64,000 nt of DNA from Mycobacterium heckeshornense (GCF_016592155.1 NZ_AP024237.1:310001-374000), one strand, 5' to 3'. Positions 21,358-30,803 are shown, counted from the stretch's first letter. Notes: generated by a model from the letters alone, not told the origin. Made by a program: numbers and translations.

Positions 21358-22857
21358 TCACGAACCGGCCTCGTCCACCTCCCAGGTATGCACCGGCTCG
21401 TTGGCGTGCATGTGCCGGCAGTAGCGGCGCAACATCTCGGCTAACGCGGCGGGCCGTGTCATCCCGCGCTGCTGCAGCGCACGCACCGTGGCCACCTGCC
21501 AGCTGGCGCCGTTGCGGCCCGTCTTGGCGCGGCCTTCGATGACTCCGAGAAATCGATCGCGGGTCTCCACGTCGACCTCCCAGCGCCGCAGGCCCTCGTC
21601 CGCCAGTGGCAGCAGGTGGCGCAGCACTAGGTCACTGGGGGCGATTTCGCCCAGCCCTGGCCAATACAGCCGCGCATCCATCCCGAGGCGAGCGGCTTCG
21701 CGGAAGTTCGCATGCGCTGCAGCGAAACTCATTTTCGTCCACAGGGGGCGGTCTTCTTCGGACAGGGTGCGCAGCATGCCGTAGTAGAACGCCGAATTCG
21801 CCATCATGTCCACGACGGTCGGTCCGGCCGGCAGCACCCGGTTCTCCACGCGCAGATGTGGACGGCAGACACCGTCGGCGTCGACGACGTCGTACACCGG
21901 CCGATTCCAGCGATACACCGTGCCGTTGTGCAGACGCAGTTCCGACAGCCGCGGGGTGCGCCCCGCGGCCAGCTCGGCGACCGGGTCCTCGTCCGAAACT
22001 TCGGGCAGCAACGAGGGAAAGTAGCGGACATTCTCCTCGAACAGATCGAAGATCGACGTGATCCAGCGTTCGCCGAACCATACCCGGGGCCGCACGCCTT
22101 GGGCTTTCAGCTCGTCGGGGCGGGTGTCGGTGGCTTGCGCGAACAGCTCGATGCGGGTTTCGGCCCAAAGTTGATGACCGAAGAAGTAGGGCGAGTTGGC
22201 ACCCAGCGCCAGTTGCGGCGCGGCGAGCACCTGCGCGGCGTTCCAGTTGTCGGCGAAATCTTCGGGGGAGACCTGAAGGTGCAATTGCATGCTGGTGCAG
22301 GCAGATTCCGGGGCGATCGACGGGTAGTGCAGGCTCAGCGGTTCCGGGCCGCTGATATCGATCTGGATGTCTTCGCCGCGGGCGTTGAAAATCGAGTCGT
22401 TGAGTGCGGCATACCGTGTCGAATCGCTCATCCAGTTGGCGGCCAGGTGTTCGGGCATCAACGTCGGCAGGATGCCGATCATGACGATATGGGCTCCGCC
22501 GGAGTTGGCCTTGGTCTCGGCGACGTTCAAGCTGGCCCGGACATCGCTCTCCAAATCGAGGGGGGCGCGTCCGGTCAATGGACGAGGCGGCACATTGAAT
22601 TCGATGTTGTAGGCGCCTAATTCGGTCTGGTAGGCCGGGTCGGCGATGGCTGCGAGCACATCCCGATTCGACATTGCCGGTTGATAGTCGCTGTCGACGA
22701 GGTTGCATTCGATCTCGATCCCGGTAAGCGGGCGGTCGAAATCGAAGCTCGATTGCGCGAGCATGGTCTCGAAGACGTCGAGACACAACTGCACCTTGCG
22801 CCGATACTCCTGCCGGTGTGCGCGGGTGTAGGTGGTGCGCTTGACCTCTTCGCCCAC
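21358..22857 (-). CDS. Glutamate-cysteine ligase-like protein (GCS2 superfamily)
   Basis: Product of 499 residues like Rv3698. It contains G-I-E-I-E-C-N-L-V, E-L-G-A-Y-N-I-E-F-N, S-M-Q-L-H-L-Q-V and L-R-V-E-N-R-V-L, the pattern of carboxylate-amine ligases of the GCS2 group. It is not a second EgtA by sequence, and its substrate is not known to me. The start is a GTG at 22857 (V-G-E-E-V-K-R). It stands alone on the minus strand, divergent from glpK with 150 bp between them. M. tuberculosis has vapBC48 between these genes as I recall; nothing like it is seen here. Confidence 0.88.
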   Translation of the reverse strand: MGEEVKRTTYTRAHRQEYRRKVQLCLDVFETMLAQSSFDFDRPLTGIEIECNLVDSDYQPAMSNRDVLAAIADPAYQTELGAYNIEFNVPPRPLTGRAPLDLESDVRASLNVAETKANSGGAHIVMIGILPTLMPEHLAANWMSDSTRYAALNDSIFNARGEDIQIDISGPEPLSLHYPSIAPESACTSMQLHLQVSPEDFADNWNAAQVLAAPQLALGANSPYFFGHQLWAETRIELFAQATDTRPDELKAQGVRPRVWFGERWITSIFDLFEENVRYFPSLLPEVSDEDPVAELAAGRTPRLSELRLHNGTVYRWNRPVYDVVDADGVCRPHLRVENRVLPAGPTVVDMMANSAFYYGMLRTLSEEDRPLWTKMSFAAAHANFREAARLGMDARLYWPGLGEIAPSDLVLRHLLPLADEGLRRWEVDVETRDRFLGVIEGRAKTGRNGASWQVATVRALQQRGMTRPAALAEMLRRYCRHMHANEPVHTWEVDEAGS

Positions 22858-23007
22858 ACCGCTGATGCAACCGGTTTAGCGACGGATGCGCAACCTCTCA
22901 CCGGGCCAGCTGCGGCCCGGTTCGGGGCGCATGCTGTTATGTCAACTACACGTCGAGCCCGGGTGTTCGATGATGGCTGGGCACGGTGAGCTTCACGGGG
23001 AGAACAG

Positions 23008-24525
23008 TTGGGCGAATTCATAGCCGCGGTCGACCAGGGCACCACCAGCACTCGGTGCATGATCTTCGGCCATGACGGTACCGAGGTGGGGCGACACCAG
23101 CTCGAACATGAGCAGATCCTGCCGCGCGCCGGCTGGGTCGAGCATGACCCGATCGAGATCTGGGAACGCACTTCGTCGGTACTGATCTCGGCGCTGAACA
23201 AAACCAACTTGACGTCTAAAGACATTGCTGCCCTCGGCATCACGAACCAGCGGGAAACCACCCTGGTGTGGAATCGCCATACCGGCCGTCCTTACTACAA
23301 CGCGATCGTCTGGCAGGACACCCGCAGCGATCGCATCGCGTCGGCGCTGGAGCGCGACGGCCGCGGGGAGGTGATCCGGCGCAAGGCTGGCTTGCCCCCG
23401 ACGACGTATTTTTCGGCGGGCAAACTGCAGTGGATTCTGGACAACGTCGACGGGGTCCGAGACGCGGCGGACCACGGCGACGCCCTCTTCGGCACCTGCG
23501 ATACCTGGGTGTTGTGGAATTTGACCGGCGGTCCGCGGGGCGGCGTGCACGTCACCGACGTCACCAATGCCAGCCGCACCATGCTGATGGATCTGCAGAC
23601 GCTGGACTGGGACGACGAACTGCTGTCGTTTTTCCGGATACCCAGGGCCATGCTGCCGTCGATCGCCGCCTCGGCGCCGACGCAGCCGTTCGGTGTCACG
23701 CAGAGCAGCGGCCCGCTCGGCGGCGAGGTGCCGATTACCGGCATTCTGGGCGATCAGCATGCGGCCATGGTCGGGCAGGTCTGCCTGGACGCCGGCGAGG
23801 CCAAAAATACCTACGGCACCGGCAATTTCCTTTTGCTCAACACCGGCGAGAATATCGTCCGGTCGCAGCACGGTCTGCTGACCACGGTCTGCTACCAGTT
23901 CGGCGATGCCAATCCGGTTTACGCCCTTGAGGGTTCGATCGCTGTCACCGGCTCAGCCGTGCAGTGGCTGCGCGACCAGTTGGGCATCATCAGCGGTGCA
24001 GCTCAAAGCGAGACGCTGGCCCGGCAGGTCGAAGACAACGGTGGTGTGTATTTTGTGCCGGCGTTTTCCGGTTTGTTCGCTCCTTACTGGCGTTCGGATG
24101 CGCGCGGCGCGATCGTCGGGTTGTCGCGGTTCAACACCAACGCACACCTGGCCCGCGCAACGCTGGAGGCGATCTGCTACCAAAGCCGCGATGTGGTCGA
24201 TGCGATGGCCGCCGATTCCGGTGTACGCCTTGAGCTTTTGAAGGTCGACGGCGGCATCACCGCGAACGAGCTGTGCATGCAGATCCAAGCCGACGTGCTC
24301 GGTGTCGATGTGGTGCGTCCGGTGGTCGCCGAGACCACCGCGCTGGGTGCGGCATACGCCGCGGGCCTGGCAGTCGGCTTTTGGGCCGACCCGAACGACT
24401 TGCGGGCCCACTGGCGTGAGGACAAGCGGTGGAGCCCGGCCTGGAGCGACGATCAGCGCGCGGCGGCGTATGCGGGCTGGCGCAAGGCGGTGCAGCGCAC
24501 TCTTGACTGGGTCGAGGTGTCGTGA
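23008..24525 (+). CDS. glpK: Glycerol kinase
   Basis: Phosphorylates glycerol to glycerol 3-phosphate for catabolism and lipid synthesis. The product is 505 residues. FGGY-kinase marks are present: [10 protein letters not shown] near the N-terminus, [13 protein letters not shown], the Y-G-T-G-N-F-L-L phosphate loop and the V-D-G-G-I-T-A-N signature. The start is a TTG at 23008 with GGGGAGA directly upstream; an in-frame TGA at 22987 rules out longer forms, so the N-terminus is about 12 residues shorter than in M. tuberculosis. Confidence 0.96.
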   Translation: MGEFIAAVDQGTTSTRCMIFGHDGTEVGRHQLEHEQILPRAGWVEHDPIEIWERTSSVLISALNKTNLTSKDIAALGITNQRETTLVWNRHTGRPYYNAIVWQDTRSDRIASALERDGRGEVIRRKAGLPPTTYFSAGKLQWILDNVDGVRDAADHGDALFGTCDTWVLWNLTGGPRGGVHVTDVTNASRTMLMDLQTLDWDDELLSFFRIPRAMLPSIAASAPTQPFGVTQSSGPLGGEVPITGILGDQHAAMVGQVCLDAGEAKNTYGTGNFLLLNTGENIVRSQHGLLTTVCYQFGDANPVYALEGSIAVTGSAVQWLRDQLGIISGAAQSETLARQVEDNGGVYFVPAFSGLFAPYWRSDARGAIVGLSRFNTNAHLARATLEAICYQSRDVVDAMAADSGVRLELLKVDGGITANELCMQIQADVLGVDVVRPVVAETTALGAAYAAGLAVGFWADPNDLRAHWREDKRWSPAWSDDQRAAAYAGWRKAVQRTLDWVEVS

Positions 24526-24532
24526 CCTGCTT

Positions 24533-24550
24533 CCGGCCGCCGCGGGCCGG
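24533..24550. terminator. Short GC hairpin between glpK and padR-like gene
   Basis: CCGGCC and GGCCGG flank a 6-base loop and are followed by CCTTTA on the plus strand. The hairpin sits in the 28-bp gap between the convergent glpK and padR-like genes, so it probably ends both transcripts. The stem is short, and the T-run is weak. Confidence 0.45.
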
Positions 24551-24553
24551 CCT

Positions 24554-25207
24554 TTAGGCGTCTTCGCTGAGCACGGTGTAGATCTCCCGGCGCGCGTTGT
24601 TCACGATCGCGGTGATGCGCTGCTGTTGTTCGGCACTGGCCGTGTGCACGGATTGCGCGACCGCGCCGAACAGTTGACCCATCGCGGCCCGCAGGTTGAG
24701 GTGGCAGGGGTCGACGCCGTCGGCAATCTCCTCCCATGGCGGAGTCTCGATTTTTTCGGCGGCTGCGCGTCCCTCGTCGGTCAACTCGAAAAGCTTTTTG
24801 CTGCCTTCAGTTTCAGAGCCGACGATAAGACCTTCGTCGACCAGTAGTTGCAGGGTCGGATACACCGATCCAGGGCTGGGCCGCCACAGGCCCTGGCTGC
24901 GTTCGGCGATCTGCTGGATCATTTCGTAGCCATGCATCGGGTGTTCGGCCAACAGCACCAAGATGGCGGCGCGAACATCGCCGCGGCGTCCGCGTGGGCC
25001 GGGGCCGCCGCGCCGTCCGCCGCGGGGCCCGAATCCGACGCCGAATCCGCCCGCACCGACACCGCGCCCGAAGCCCGGCGCGAAAGGACCCGGGTGCCCG
25101 GCCTGGTGGCCGCGGATGTAGTCGCGGAATTCACGGCGGGCGCCGAACCCGAAACCGGCCGGACCGCCGATGAGCGACACCGCGAAAGGTGGGAATGGGG
25201 TGTTCAT
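24554..25207 (-). CDS. PadR family transcriptional regulator with Gly/Arg-rich N-terminus
   Basis: Product of 217 residues from ATG 25207. The first 80 residues are unusual: Phe/Gly/Arg-rich low-complexity sequence. The winged-helix PadR domain follows, with V-L-L-A-E-H-P-M-H-G-Y-E-M-I and S-P-G-S-V-Y-P-T-L-Q-L-L, then a wing and a C-terminal helical dimerisation part. PadR proteins usually repress a neighbouring transporter or membrane gene and themselves. A palindrome-rich promoter region lies upstream, and a small membrane-protein gene diverges from it at 25340. As I recall, M. tuberculosis has no such gene at this position. Confidence 0.85.
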   Translation of the reverse strand: MNTPFPPFAVSLIGGPAGFGFGARREFRDYIRGHQAGHPGPFAPGFGRGVGAGGFGVGFGPRGGRRGGPGPRGRRGDVRAAILVLLAEHPMHGYEMIQQIAERSQGLWRPSPGSVYPTLQLLVDEGLIVGSETEGSKKLFELTDEGRAAAEKIETPPWEEIADGVDPCHLNLRAAMGQLFGAVAQSVHTASAEQQQRITAIVNNARREIYTVLSEDA

Positions 25208-25257
25208 GTTCTCTCTCTTCTGCACGGGCGGCGCCGGCGCGCCGCCGGTGGACTTCA

Positions 25258-25281
25258 CGATATATCGCAATCTATCGCGAT
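25258..25281. promoter_or_regulatory. Putative PadR operator/promoter
   Basis: In the gap between the padR-like gene and the divergent membrane gene there is a perfect 10-bp palindrome CGATATATCG (25258-25267), overlapped by a TCGC/GCGA pair spaced by 8 bases, with TATCGC occurring twice 10 bases apart. This is the only AT-rich patch in the gap and is a reasonable site for autorepression. No binding evidence exists here. Confidence 0.45.
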
Positions 25282-25339
25282 GCAACGGCTTGGCCTCCGC
25301 CAGGTTTACCGAAGGCGGCAGGCCGGGTAGCACCCGTCG

Positions 25340-25732
25340 ATGAACGACGAACATCGCGACGCGGCGATCGCCAACGTCACCGAGAGCGCGGCGACGACCG
25401 CTGTGGACAGCAGAACACGGCCCGGACGTTTGCGGCTGTGGGTCAACTGGGTGTTGGCGCTGTTGACCGTGCCGGCGGCCGCGGTGGTGCTGATCTACGC
25501 GCTCGGGGCGCTGATGAGCACGGCGGCGTGTAGCGACCAGCAGTGCCCGGATTGGGGTCCGGGTGGGATCGTGTTCGGGGTGTTGTTCTACGGCGCACCG
25601 GTCGTGGCCGTGGTGGCCATCGTCGTCTCCTTTTTCACCGCGAGGCGACGATGGGGCATCGTTGTCGGGGTGTCTGCATTGGCACTGCTGGCTGCCGACA
25701 TCGTCGTGCTGGCCGTCGCTTTCCGCCAGTAG
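25340..25732 (+). CDS. Small three-helix membrane protein
   Basis: Product of 130 residues. A hydrophilic N-terminus (about 30 residues) is followed by helices at roughly 34-58, 76-98 and 104-127. The loop between the first two holds Cys residues in A-A-C-S-D-Q-Q-C-P-D-W, probably outside and able to form a disulfide. No family recognised. It is divergent from the padR-like gene with the candidate operator between them, so it is the natural candidate target of that regulator. Its 3' end meets the RDD gene convergently, 4 bp apart. Confidence 0.65.
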   Translation: MNDEHRDAAIANVTESAATTAVDSRTRPGRLRLWVNWVLALLTVPAAAVVLIYALGALMSTAACSDQQCPDWGPGGIVFGVLFYGAPVVAVVAIVVSFFTARRRWGIVVGVSALALLAADIVVLAVAFRQ

Positions 25733-25736
25733 CCGA

Positions 25737-26573
25737 CTACCGGGGCGGCGTCAATCCACCGGTGCCGGGCGGCGGCGGGGGCGGCGGCCACGGCGACGGC
25801 CCCGGGGACGCGCTCCACTGCGGCGGTGCGGGCCCGAGCCGCAACCGGGCCAGTTCGCGGCGATGCCGCTCGGCGAGCACCGCGGCCAGCACCAGCTGCG
25901 GCGGGGTACCCGGCGGGGGCGGCGGCGCGATGCGGGCCAGCACGTCACCGGCAATCCGGTATGCCATCTGCTCACGCAGTCGCGGCTCGAGTTGTGGTGC
26001 GCGCGATAGGAATTGACGCGCAAGCTGCGCCTGGTCGGCACCCAGACCGGACAGCTGCAGCGTGGACGCCCATCCCGCGAGAAATGGCGGCATCGGTGGC
26101 GGCGGCCCCAGCTTTGGGCCGCGTTCGCTGACGACCACCGTGCCGGCGAAGAGGTCGCCGAGGCGTTTGCCTTTCGGCGACAGCACGCTGCAGATGACCG
26201 CGGGGCTGCCCAAGAGCAGCCAGATCTCCACCACCGACGCCAGAGCCCGAAACAGCGCCTGCCGGAAGCGTTCCGGGCCGCCGTCGTCGGCCACCACCCG
26301 AAGGCCCATCACGATCTTGCCGAGCGAACGCCCCCGGGTTGCGGTTTCGAAGATGAGCGGATAGCCGACCAGGACCAGCACGGTGAAGATGACCAGTACC
26401 GCGGCCGTTGCCGCATCGTCGAACTGAGTTAAGGTGGCCGCCCAAAGCATCAGGGCCAGCAGGTAACCGACGAACATCACCGCGATGTCGATCAGCGCAC
26501 CCACCGCCCGCACCGGCAACTGGGCGATCTGCACATCGAGCACCACGGCGTCGCCGGTCACCACCTCCGCCAT
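25737..26573 (-). CDS. RDD family membrane protein
   Basis: Product of 278 residues like Rv3695. The N-terminal RDD domain starts R-A-V-G-A-L-I-D, has helices at about 25-50 and 58-80, the G-R-S-L-G-K-I-V-M-G-L-R motif and a third helix near 115-135. A cytoplasmic Pro-rich tail follows. RDD proteins occur beside SpoIIM/DUF95 and MoxR genes, as here, and the cluster is thought to act in envelope processes, though the biochemical role is open. It is divergent from the SpoIIM-like gene, only 35 bp away. Confidence 0.88.
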   Translation of the reverse strand: MAEVVTGDAVVLDVQIAQLPVRAVGALIDIAVMFVGYLLALMLWAATLTQFDDAATAAVLVIFTVLVLVGYPLIFETATRGRSLGKIVMGLRVVADDGGPERFRQALFRALASVVEIWLLLGSPAVICSVLSPKGKRLGDLFAGTVVVSERGPKLGPPPPMPPFLAGWASTLQLSGLGADQAQLARQFLSRAPQLEPRLREQMAYRIAGDVLARIAPPPPPGTPPQLVLAAVLAERHRRELARLRLGPAPPQWSASPGPSPWPPPPPPPGTGGLTPPR

Positions 26574-26608
26574 ACTGCGAACGCTACTCGACCATTAGCC
26601 TTGGCGGG

Positions 26609-27601
26609 GTGGACGTCGATGCGTTCGTGCTAGCGCACCGCAATGCCTGGGATAGGCTCGAGCAGCTGGTCAAGAATCGGCGCCGGCTCACCGGTGCCGA
26701 GGTCGACGAACTTGTCGAGCTCTACCAACGCGTCGCCACACACCTGTCGATGGTGCGCTCGGTGTCATCGGATTCCGCGCTGGTGGGTCGGCTTTCGGCA
26801 CTGGTTGCCCGGGCACGATCGGCGGTCACCGGCGCGCACGCCCCGCTGGGCCGTGAGTTCACCCGGTTCTGGACGGTGTCGTTCCCGGTGGTCGCCTACC
26901 GGGCCTGGCGATGGTGGTTGGCGACAGGCGCGGCCTTCTTCGCCGTCGCGGTGGTCATCGCGTTCTGGGTGGCCGGCAGCGCGGAGGTGCAGTCCACCAT
27001 CGGAACACCCGCTGAGATAGACGAATTGGTCAACCATGAATTCGCGTCGTACTACCACGAGCACCCGGCCGGCTCGTTTGCTCTTGAGGTTTGGGTGAAC
27101 AACGCCTGGGTCGCCGCAAAGTGCGTTGCGTTCGCGGTGCTGCTGGGCGTACCGATTCCGTTTGTGCTGTTCCAAAACGCCGCCAACCTCGGCGTTGCCG
27201 CCGGGCTGATGTTTGCCGCGGGCAAGGGCGCGATCATGCTGGGCTTGTTGCTTCCGCACGGGCTTCTGGAGTTGACGGCGGTGTTTCTAGCAGCCGCCGC
27301 GGGCCTGCGGCTGGGGTGGTCGGTGATCTCGCCCGGGCAGCGGCCGCGCGCACAGGTGCTCGCCGAAGGCGGCCGCGCAGTCGTCGCGGTCGCTGTGGGG
27401 CTGGTGGCGGTGTTGCTGGTCTCCGGTCTCATCGAAGCACTGGTGACCCCGTCGCCGTTGCCGACGGTCGTTCGTGTCGGCATCGGGATCGCCGCTGAGG
27501 CAGCGTTTTTGGCCTACATCGTGCACTTCGGACGCCGAGCCGCCCGCGTCGGCGACACCGGTGACATCGCCGACGCGCCTGACGTCGTCCCGACCAGCTA
27601 A
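26609..27601 (+). CDS. SpoIIM/DUF95 family membrane protein
   Basis: Product of 330 residues, the length I recall for Rv3694c. A cytoplasmic helical N-terminus (V-D-V-D-A-F-V-L-A-H-R-N) includes a Y-x-R-V-A-T-H-L-S segment. It is followed by a helix near 105-130, an outer loop, and a bundle of membrane helices from about 175, with F-x-N-A-A-N-L-G-V-A-A-G and L-L-P-H-G-L-L-E-L. This is the stage II sporulation protein M fold, used in non-sporulating actinobacteria in an unknown envelope role. The start is the GTG at 26609; the frame is open further upstream into the RDD promoter region. Confidence 0.9.
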   Translation: MDVDAFVLAHRNAWDRLEQLVKNRRRLTGAEVDELVELYQRVATHLSMVRSVSSDSALVGRLSALVARARSAVTGAHAPLGREFTRFWTVSFPVVAYRAWRWWLATGAAFFAVAVVIAFWVAGSAEVQSTIGTPAEIDELVNHEFASYYHEHPAGSFALEVWVNNAWVAAKCVAFAVLLGVPIPFVLFQNAANLGVAAGLMFAAGKGAIMLGLLLPHGLLELTAVFLAAAAGLRLGWSVISPGQRPRAQVLAEGGRAVVAVAVGLVAVLLVSGLIEALVTPSPLPTVVRVGIGIAAEAAFLAYIVHFGRRAARVGDTGDIADAPDVVPTS

Positions 27602-27645
27602 ACCCCGCCGAGCGGTGGGCTTAAAGAACTTTGTGTTATTGAGTG

Positions 27646-27677
27646 ACAACAATACAATTCTCTGCGAGAGTTGTTGT
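27646..27677. repeat. AT-rich imperfect inverted repeat
   Basis: ACAAC with AATTCTC on one side and GAGAGTT with GTTGT on the other face each other around TGC. The repeat lies 45 bp after the SpoIIM-like gene and 8 bp before the dead transposase start. It could be a terminator, a regulatory palindrome or part of the insertion sequence end; I cannot decide. Confidence 0.4.
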
Positions 27678-27684
27678 CGTAACG

Positions 27685-28345
27685 ATGACGACAGCAAATC
27701 AGTTGGCGGTCAACGGCTCTGCGTCGAAACCAGTGTCGCGCCGTGACTTTGAGGCGTAGGGGCGTCGACGTCGGGTGGCGGCCAAACTTTTCGCGAGGGG
27801 TGTGTCGCAGGCTGAGGTGGCACGCCGGTTGAACGTGAGCCATCAAAGCGGCTCGCGCTGGCATCGGAGGTTGCGAGAACAGGGCGCGGAAGCGTTGGTC
27901 GACGCCGGGTGGGCCGGTCGGCCCGCGCGGCCGACTGGGGAGCAGAAGACCCGGGTGGAAGCCGAGCTCCGGGCGCACGCGGGTATGCCACCGCGCGGGT
28001 GGCCGAGGTGATCGAGGCGGTCACCGGGGGCGTGCTATCACCCCGGCCATGCGCGGCGGTTGCTGCGTGAGCCGGGTCGGTCTCCGCAACGCCCGGCCCG
28101 GTGCGCCCGCCGAACGCGACGAGCAGGCCATCGCTGGATCAAACACGACGGGCCCGGGTAAAAGGCGCCGCAGGCGTGGATCGTCCTCCAAGACGAATCC
28201 AGCGTTTCCCTGACTCCAGTAGTGCGCGTCAGCGGGCGCCCAGGGGTCAGACCCCGGTGCTGGTGCACAAGTTCAACTAGAAGCGCATGAGCATGTCCGC
28301 CGCGCTGTGTTTCGCCCTGCTGCGCCACACCTGCCTATCCCTATG
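27685..28345 (+). pseudogene. Decayed IS630-type transposase
   Basis: From ATG 27685 the frame reads M-T-T-A-N-Q, P-V-S-R-R-D-F-E-A, then an in-frame TAG at 27757. It resumes with a helix-turn-helix (G-V-S-Q-A-E-V-A-R-R-L-N-V-S) and W-A-G-R-P. Further pieces follow in shifted frames: Y-H-P-G-H-A-R-R-L-L-R-E, then W-I-V-L-Q-D-E-S-S-V-S-L-T-P, which holds the first catalytic Asp of the DDE site, then K-R-M-S-M-S-A-A-L-C-F. The last third with the remaining catalytic residues is gone. I find no intact terminal inverted repeats. This is a dead remnant. Confidence 0.8.
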
Positions 28346-28497
28346 ACCAATAGGTCACTGAATTACGCGAACCTCTTTGGTGATGACTGCCGTCGGCTCC
28401 CGCCGCAGTGCCGTAGAGGCTATGCCGAGGTTTGGTCAGTTTGAGACACGTTACATTCGGAAAGAGGTATTACAACTCCACATTCGCCCGGCCAAAG
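28346..28497. other. Spacer after IS remnant
   Basis: About 150 bases between the transposase remnant and the end of the DUF58 gene. It holds a short GACC-AATA-GGTC palindrome near its left edge and no open frame of note. It probably includes the outer end of the former insertion. Confidence 0.35.
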
Positions 28498-29820
28498 TCA
28501 CAGGTGGCCAGTGGCCTTCATCGTCAGGTAGCGATCGGCCAGCGCGGGGGCCAGCTCTTCGGGCGGAGCGTCAACCACCTCCACACCGCCGCGGCGGAGC
28601 CGCGCCGCGATCGCGCGCCGGTCGTTGCGGGCCCGTTCGGCAGCGGCCGCGTCGTACACCGCTGCCGCGTCGGAGCGTCCAGCGGCCAGCTGGTCGACGC
28701 GCGGGTCGGCGACCGCGGCCACGATCACCTGATGTTTGGCCGACAGCTGCGGAAGAACCGGCAGCAGCCCTTCGTCGAGGGCCGCGGCGTTGAGATCGGT
28801 CAGCAGCACCACCAGCGCACGCCGTCGGACACGCAGCAGAATAGCGGAAACCATTGCATGCCAGTCTGATTCGAGCAGGGCCGGCTCCAGCGGGGCTAAC
28901 GCGTCGACCAGCTGAGCTAGGACTTCCGTGCGTGACGCCCCGAACACCGCGGCCCTGGTCATCCGGTCGTGGGCGAGGAAGTCGACGTGGTCGCCGGCTC
29001 GTGAGGCGAGCGCCGCCAGCAACAGCGCGGCGTCCATCGACCAGTCCAGTCGAGGCCACCCGCTGGGATCGCTGGCGGTCGGGTCGAATCCGACGCGGCC
29101 CGCCGCGGTGCGCCCGGTGTCGAGCACGACGACGACTCGCCGGTCGCGTTCGGGTCGCCAGGTTCGAACCACCACGTCGGCGCGACGGGCGGTGGCGCGC
29201 CAATCGATCGAGCGGACATCGTCGCCGACCACGTATTCACGCAGGGAATCGAATTCGGTGCCATGCCCGCGGGTCAAGGTTGGCAGCTGGCCTTCGATGT
29301 CGCGGAGTTTCGCCAGCCGCGACGGCAGGTGCTTGCGCGACAGAAACGGCGGCAGGACCCGGAGCTGCCCGGGTAGCGGCCGCGAACGTTGCCGTCCCGC
29401 CAGTCCCAGGGGCCCGATCGAGCGCGCGGTGACGCCAGCCGATCGCTGTGAGCCGCGGCGGACCGGTCGCAGGCGGGTGGCGAAGCGTCGGGTCTGGCCG
29501 GGAGCCAGGTCGACGGTGTGCACGCGCGGTTGCGCACGCGCACTCGGCGCCCAGGCGTCACGAACCTGCCCGCGGAACCGCCGGCCGCCGTCGTTGCGGA
29601 TCACCAGCCCGGCGTCGACCGACTCGCCGAGCCGCACCGATGCCGACCCGAAACGGTCGAACCGCAACGCTCGGGGGCTGGCCGCCAACCCGGCATCGAT
29701 CACCACCGCCACGGCCAGCGCCGTCAGCAGCACAGCGAAAGACGTTGCAGGCCAGGGCGACACCATGATCGGCAGCACGCATACCAACGCGGCCAGCCCA
29801 GTGCGTCCGGTCAGGATCAC
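28498..29820 (-). CDS. DUF58 (VWA-like) membrane-anchored protein
   Basis: Product of 440 residues like Rv3693. Two membrane helices lie at about 8-22 and 26-46, followed by an outer beta-rich part and a DUF58 domain with the hallmark F-D-S-L-R-E-Y and D-D-V-R-S-I-D-W-R-A-T-A-R. A von Willebrand-type Asp-x-G-x (V-L-D-T-G-R) follows. DUF58 proteins partner MoxR ATPases in complexes thought to mature or insert membrane proteins. The GTG start overlaps the moxR stop by 4 bp. Confidence 0.92.
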   Translation of the reverse strand: MILTGRTGLAALVCVLPIMVSPWPATSFAVLLTALAVAVVIDAGLAASPRALRFDRFGSASVRLGESVDAGLVIRNDGGRRFRGQVRDAWAPSARAQPRVHTVDLAPGQTRRFATRLRPVRRGSQRSAGVTARSIGPLGLAGRQRSRPLPGQLRVLPPFLSRKHLPSRLAKLRDIEGQLPTLTRGHGTEFDSLREYVVGDDVRSIDWRATARRADVVVRTWRPERDRRVVVVLDTGRTAAGRVGFDPTASDPSGWPRLDWSMDAALLLAALASRAGDHVDFLAHDRMTRAAVFGASRTEVLAQLVDALAPLEPALLESDWHAMVSAILLRVRRRALVVLLTDLNAAALDEGLLPVLPQLSAKHQVIVAAVADPRVDQLAAGRSDAAAVYDAAAAERARNDRRAIAARLRRGGVEVVDAPPEELAPALADRYLTMKATGHL

Positions 29821-30803
29821 CAGCGCGGCACCGGAACCGAGGCCAGGATTCCGTCGAGGACGCCGTCAGGTGTGGCGCCTTCCAGCTCGGCCTCCGGGCG
29901 CAGCGACACCCGATGGCGCAGCGTCGGCCGGGCCATGGCCTTCACGTCATCGGGGGTCACATAGCTGCGACCCGACAGCCACGACCACGCCCGGGCAGCG
30001 CCCAGCAGCGCGGTGGCGCCCCGAGGCGAAACACCCAGGCGCAGGGCCGGGGAGCCGCGGGTGGCCGCGACGATGTCGACGATATAACCCAGCACCTCCT
30101 CGGCAACCAAGACGTGACGCACCGCGTCGCGGCCAGCGGCCAACTGGTCCGGCCCGGCCACCGGTCTGATCGCCGACAGGTCGTGCGGGTCGAACCCATG
30201 TGCGTGCCGGCCCAGGATGGCGATCTCGGAATCACGGGGCGGCACCGGCACATTGAGCTTGAGCAGGAAGCGGTCGAGCTGCGCCTCGGGCAACTGGTAG
30301 GTGCCCTCGTACTCGATCGGGTTCTGCGTCGCGGCGACGATGAACGGGTCCGGCAGCGACTTGGGCTCGCCATCCACACTGACCTGGCGCTCTTCCATGG
30401 CCTCCAGCAGCGCCGCCTGCGTCTTGGGCGGGGTCCGGTTGATCTCGTCGGCCAGCATCAGATTGGTAAACACCGGTCCGGCCCGAAACACGAACGCCGC
30501 GGTGCGCGCGTCATAGATCAGCGAACCGGTGACGTCGCCGGGCATCAGGTCTGGCGTGAACTGCACCCGCTTGAACTCCAATTGCAAGGCGGCAGCCAGG
30601 GCACGCACCAGCAGCGTTTTCGCCACGCCGGGAACACCTTCGAGCAGCACGTGGCCGCGGCACAGCAACGCGATGACCAGGCCGCTGACCACCGCGTCCT
30701 GCCCGACGACTGCCTTGGCGATTTCGGCGCGCAGCGCCAGCAGCGCTTGGCGTGCCGATTCGGCTGCCGGGTTCTGCGCGGAGGCGGGAGACGACTCAGT
30801 CAT
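29817..30803 (-). CDS. moxR2: MoxR family AAA+ ATPase
   Basis: Chaperone-like AAA+ ATPase, 328 residues. The Walker A motif is G-V-P-G-V-A-K-T, Walker B L-A-D-E-I-N-R, with sensor region A-A-T-Q-N-P-I-E-Y-E-G-T-Y and the arginine-finger segment L-P-E-A-Q-L-D-R-F. The ATG at 30803 (M-T-E-S-S-P) overlaps the stop of the DUF4350 gene; a much longer frame upstream has no homology. It is the core of a five-gene minus-strand operon with DUF58, DUF4350, DUF4129 and a multi-helix protein, the usual MoxR gene set of actinobacteria. Confidence 0.95.
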   Translation of the reverse strand: MTESSPASAQNPAAESARQALLALRAEIAKAVVGQDAVVSGLVIALLCRGHVLLEGVPGVAKTLLVRALAAALQLEFKRVQFTPDLMPGDVTGSLIYDARTAAFVFRAGPVFTNLMLADEINRTPPKTQAALLEAMEERQVSVDGEPKSLPDPFIVAATQNPIEYEGTYQLPEAQLDRFLLKLNVPVPPRDSEIAILGRHAHGFDPHDLSAIRPVAGPDQLAAGRDAVRHVLVAEEVLGYIVDIVAATRGSPALRLGVSPRGATALLGAARAWSWLSGRSYVTPDDVKAMARPTLRHRVSLRPEAELEGATPDGVLDGILASVPVPRW

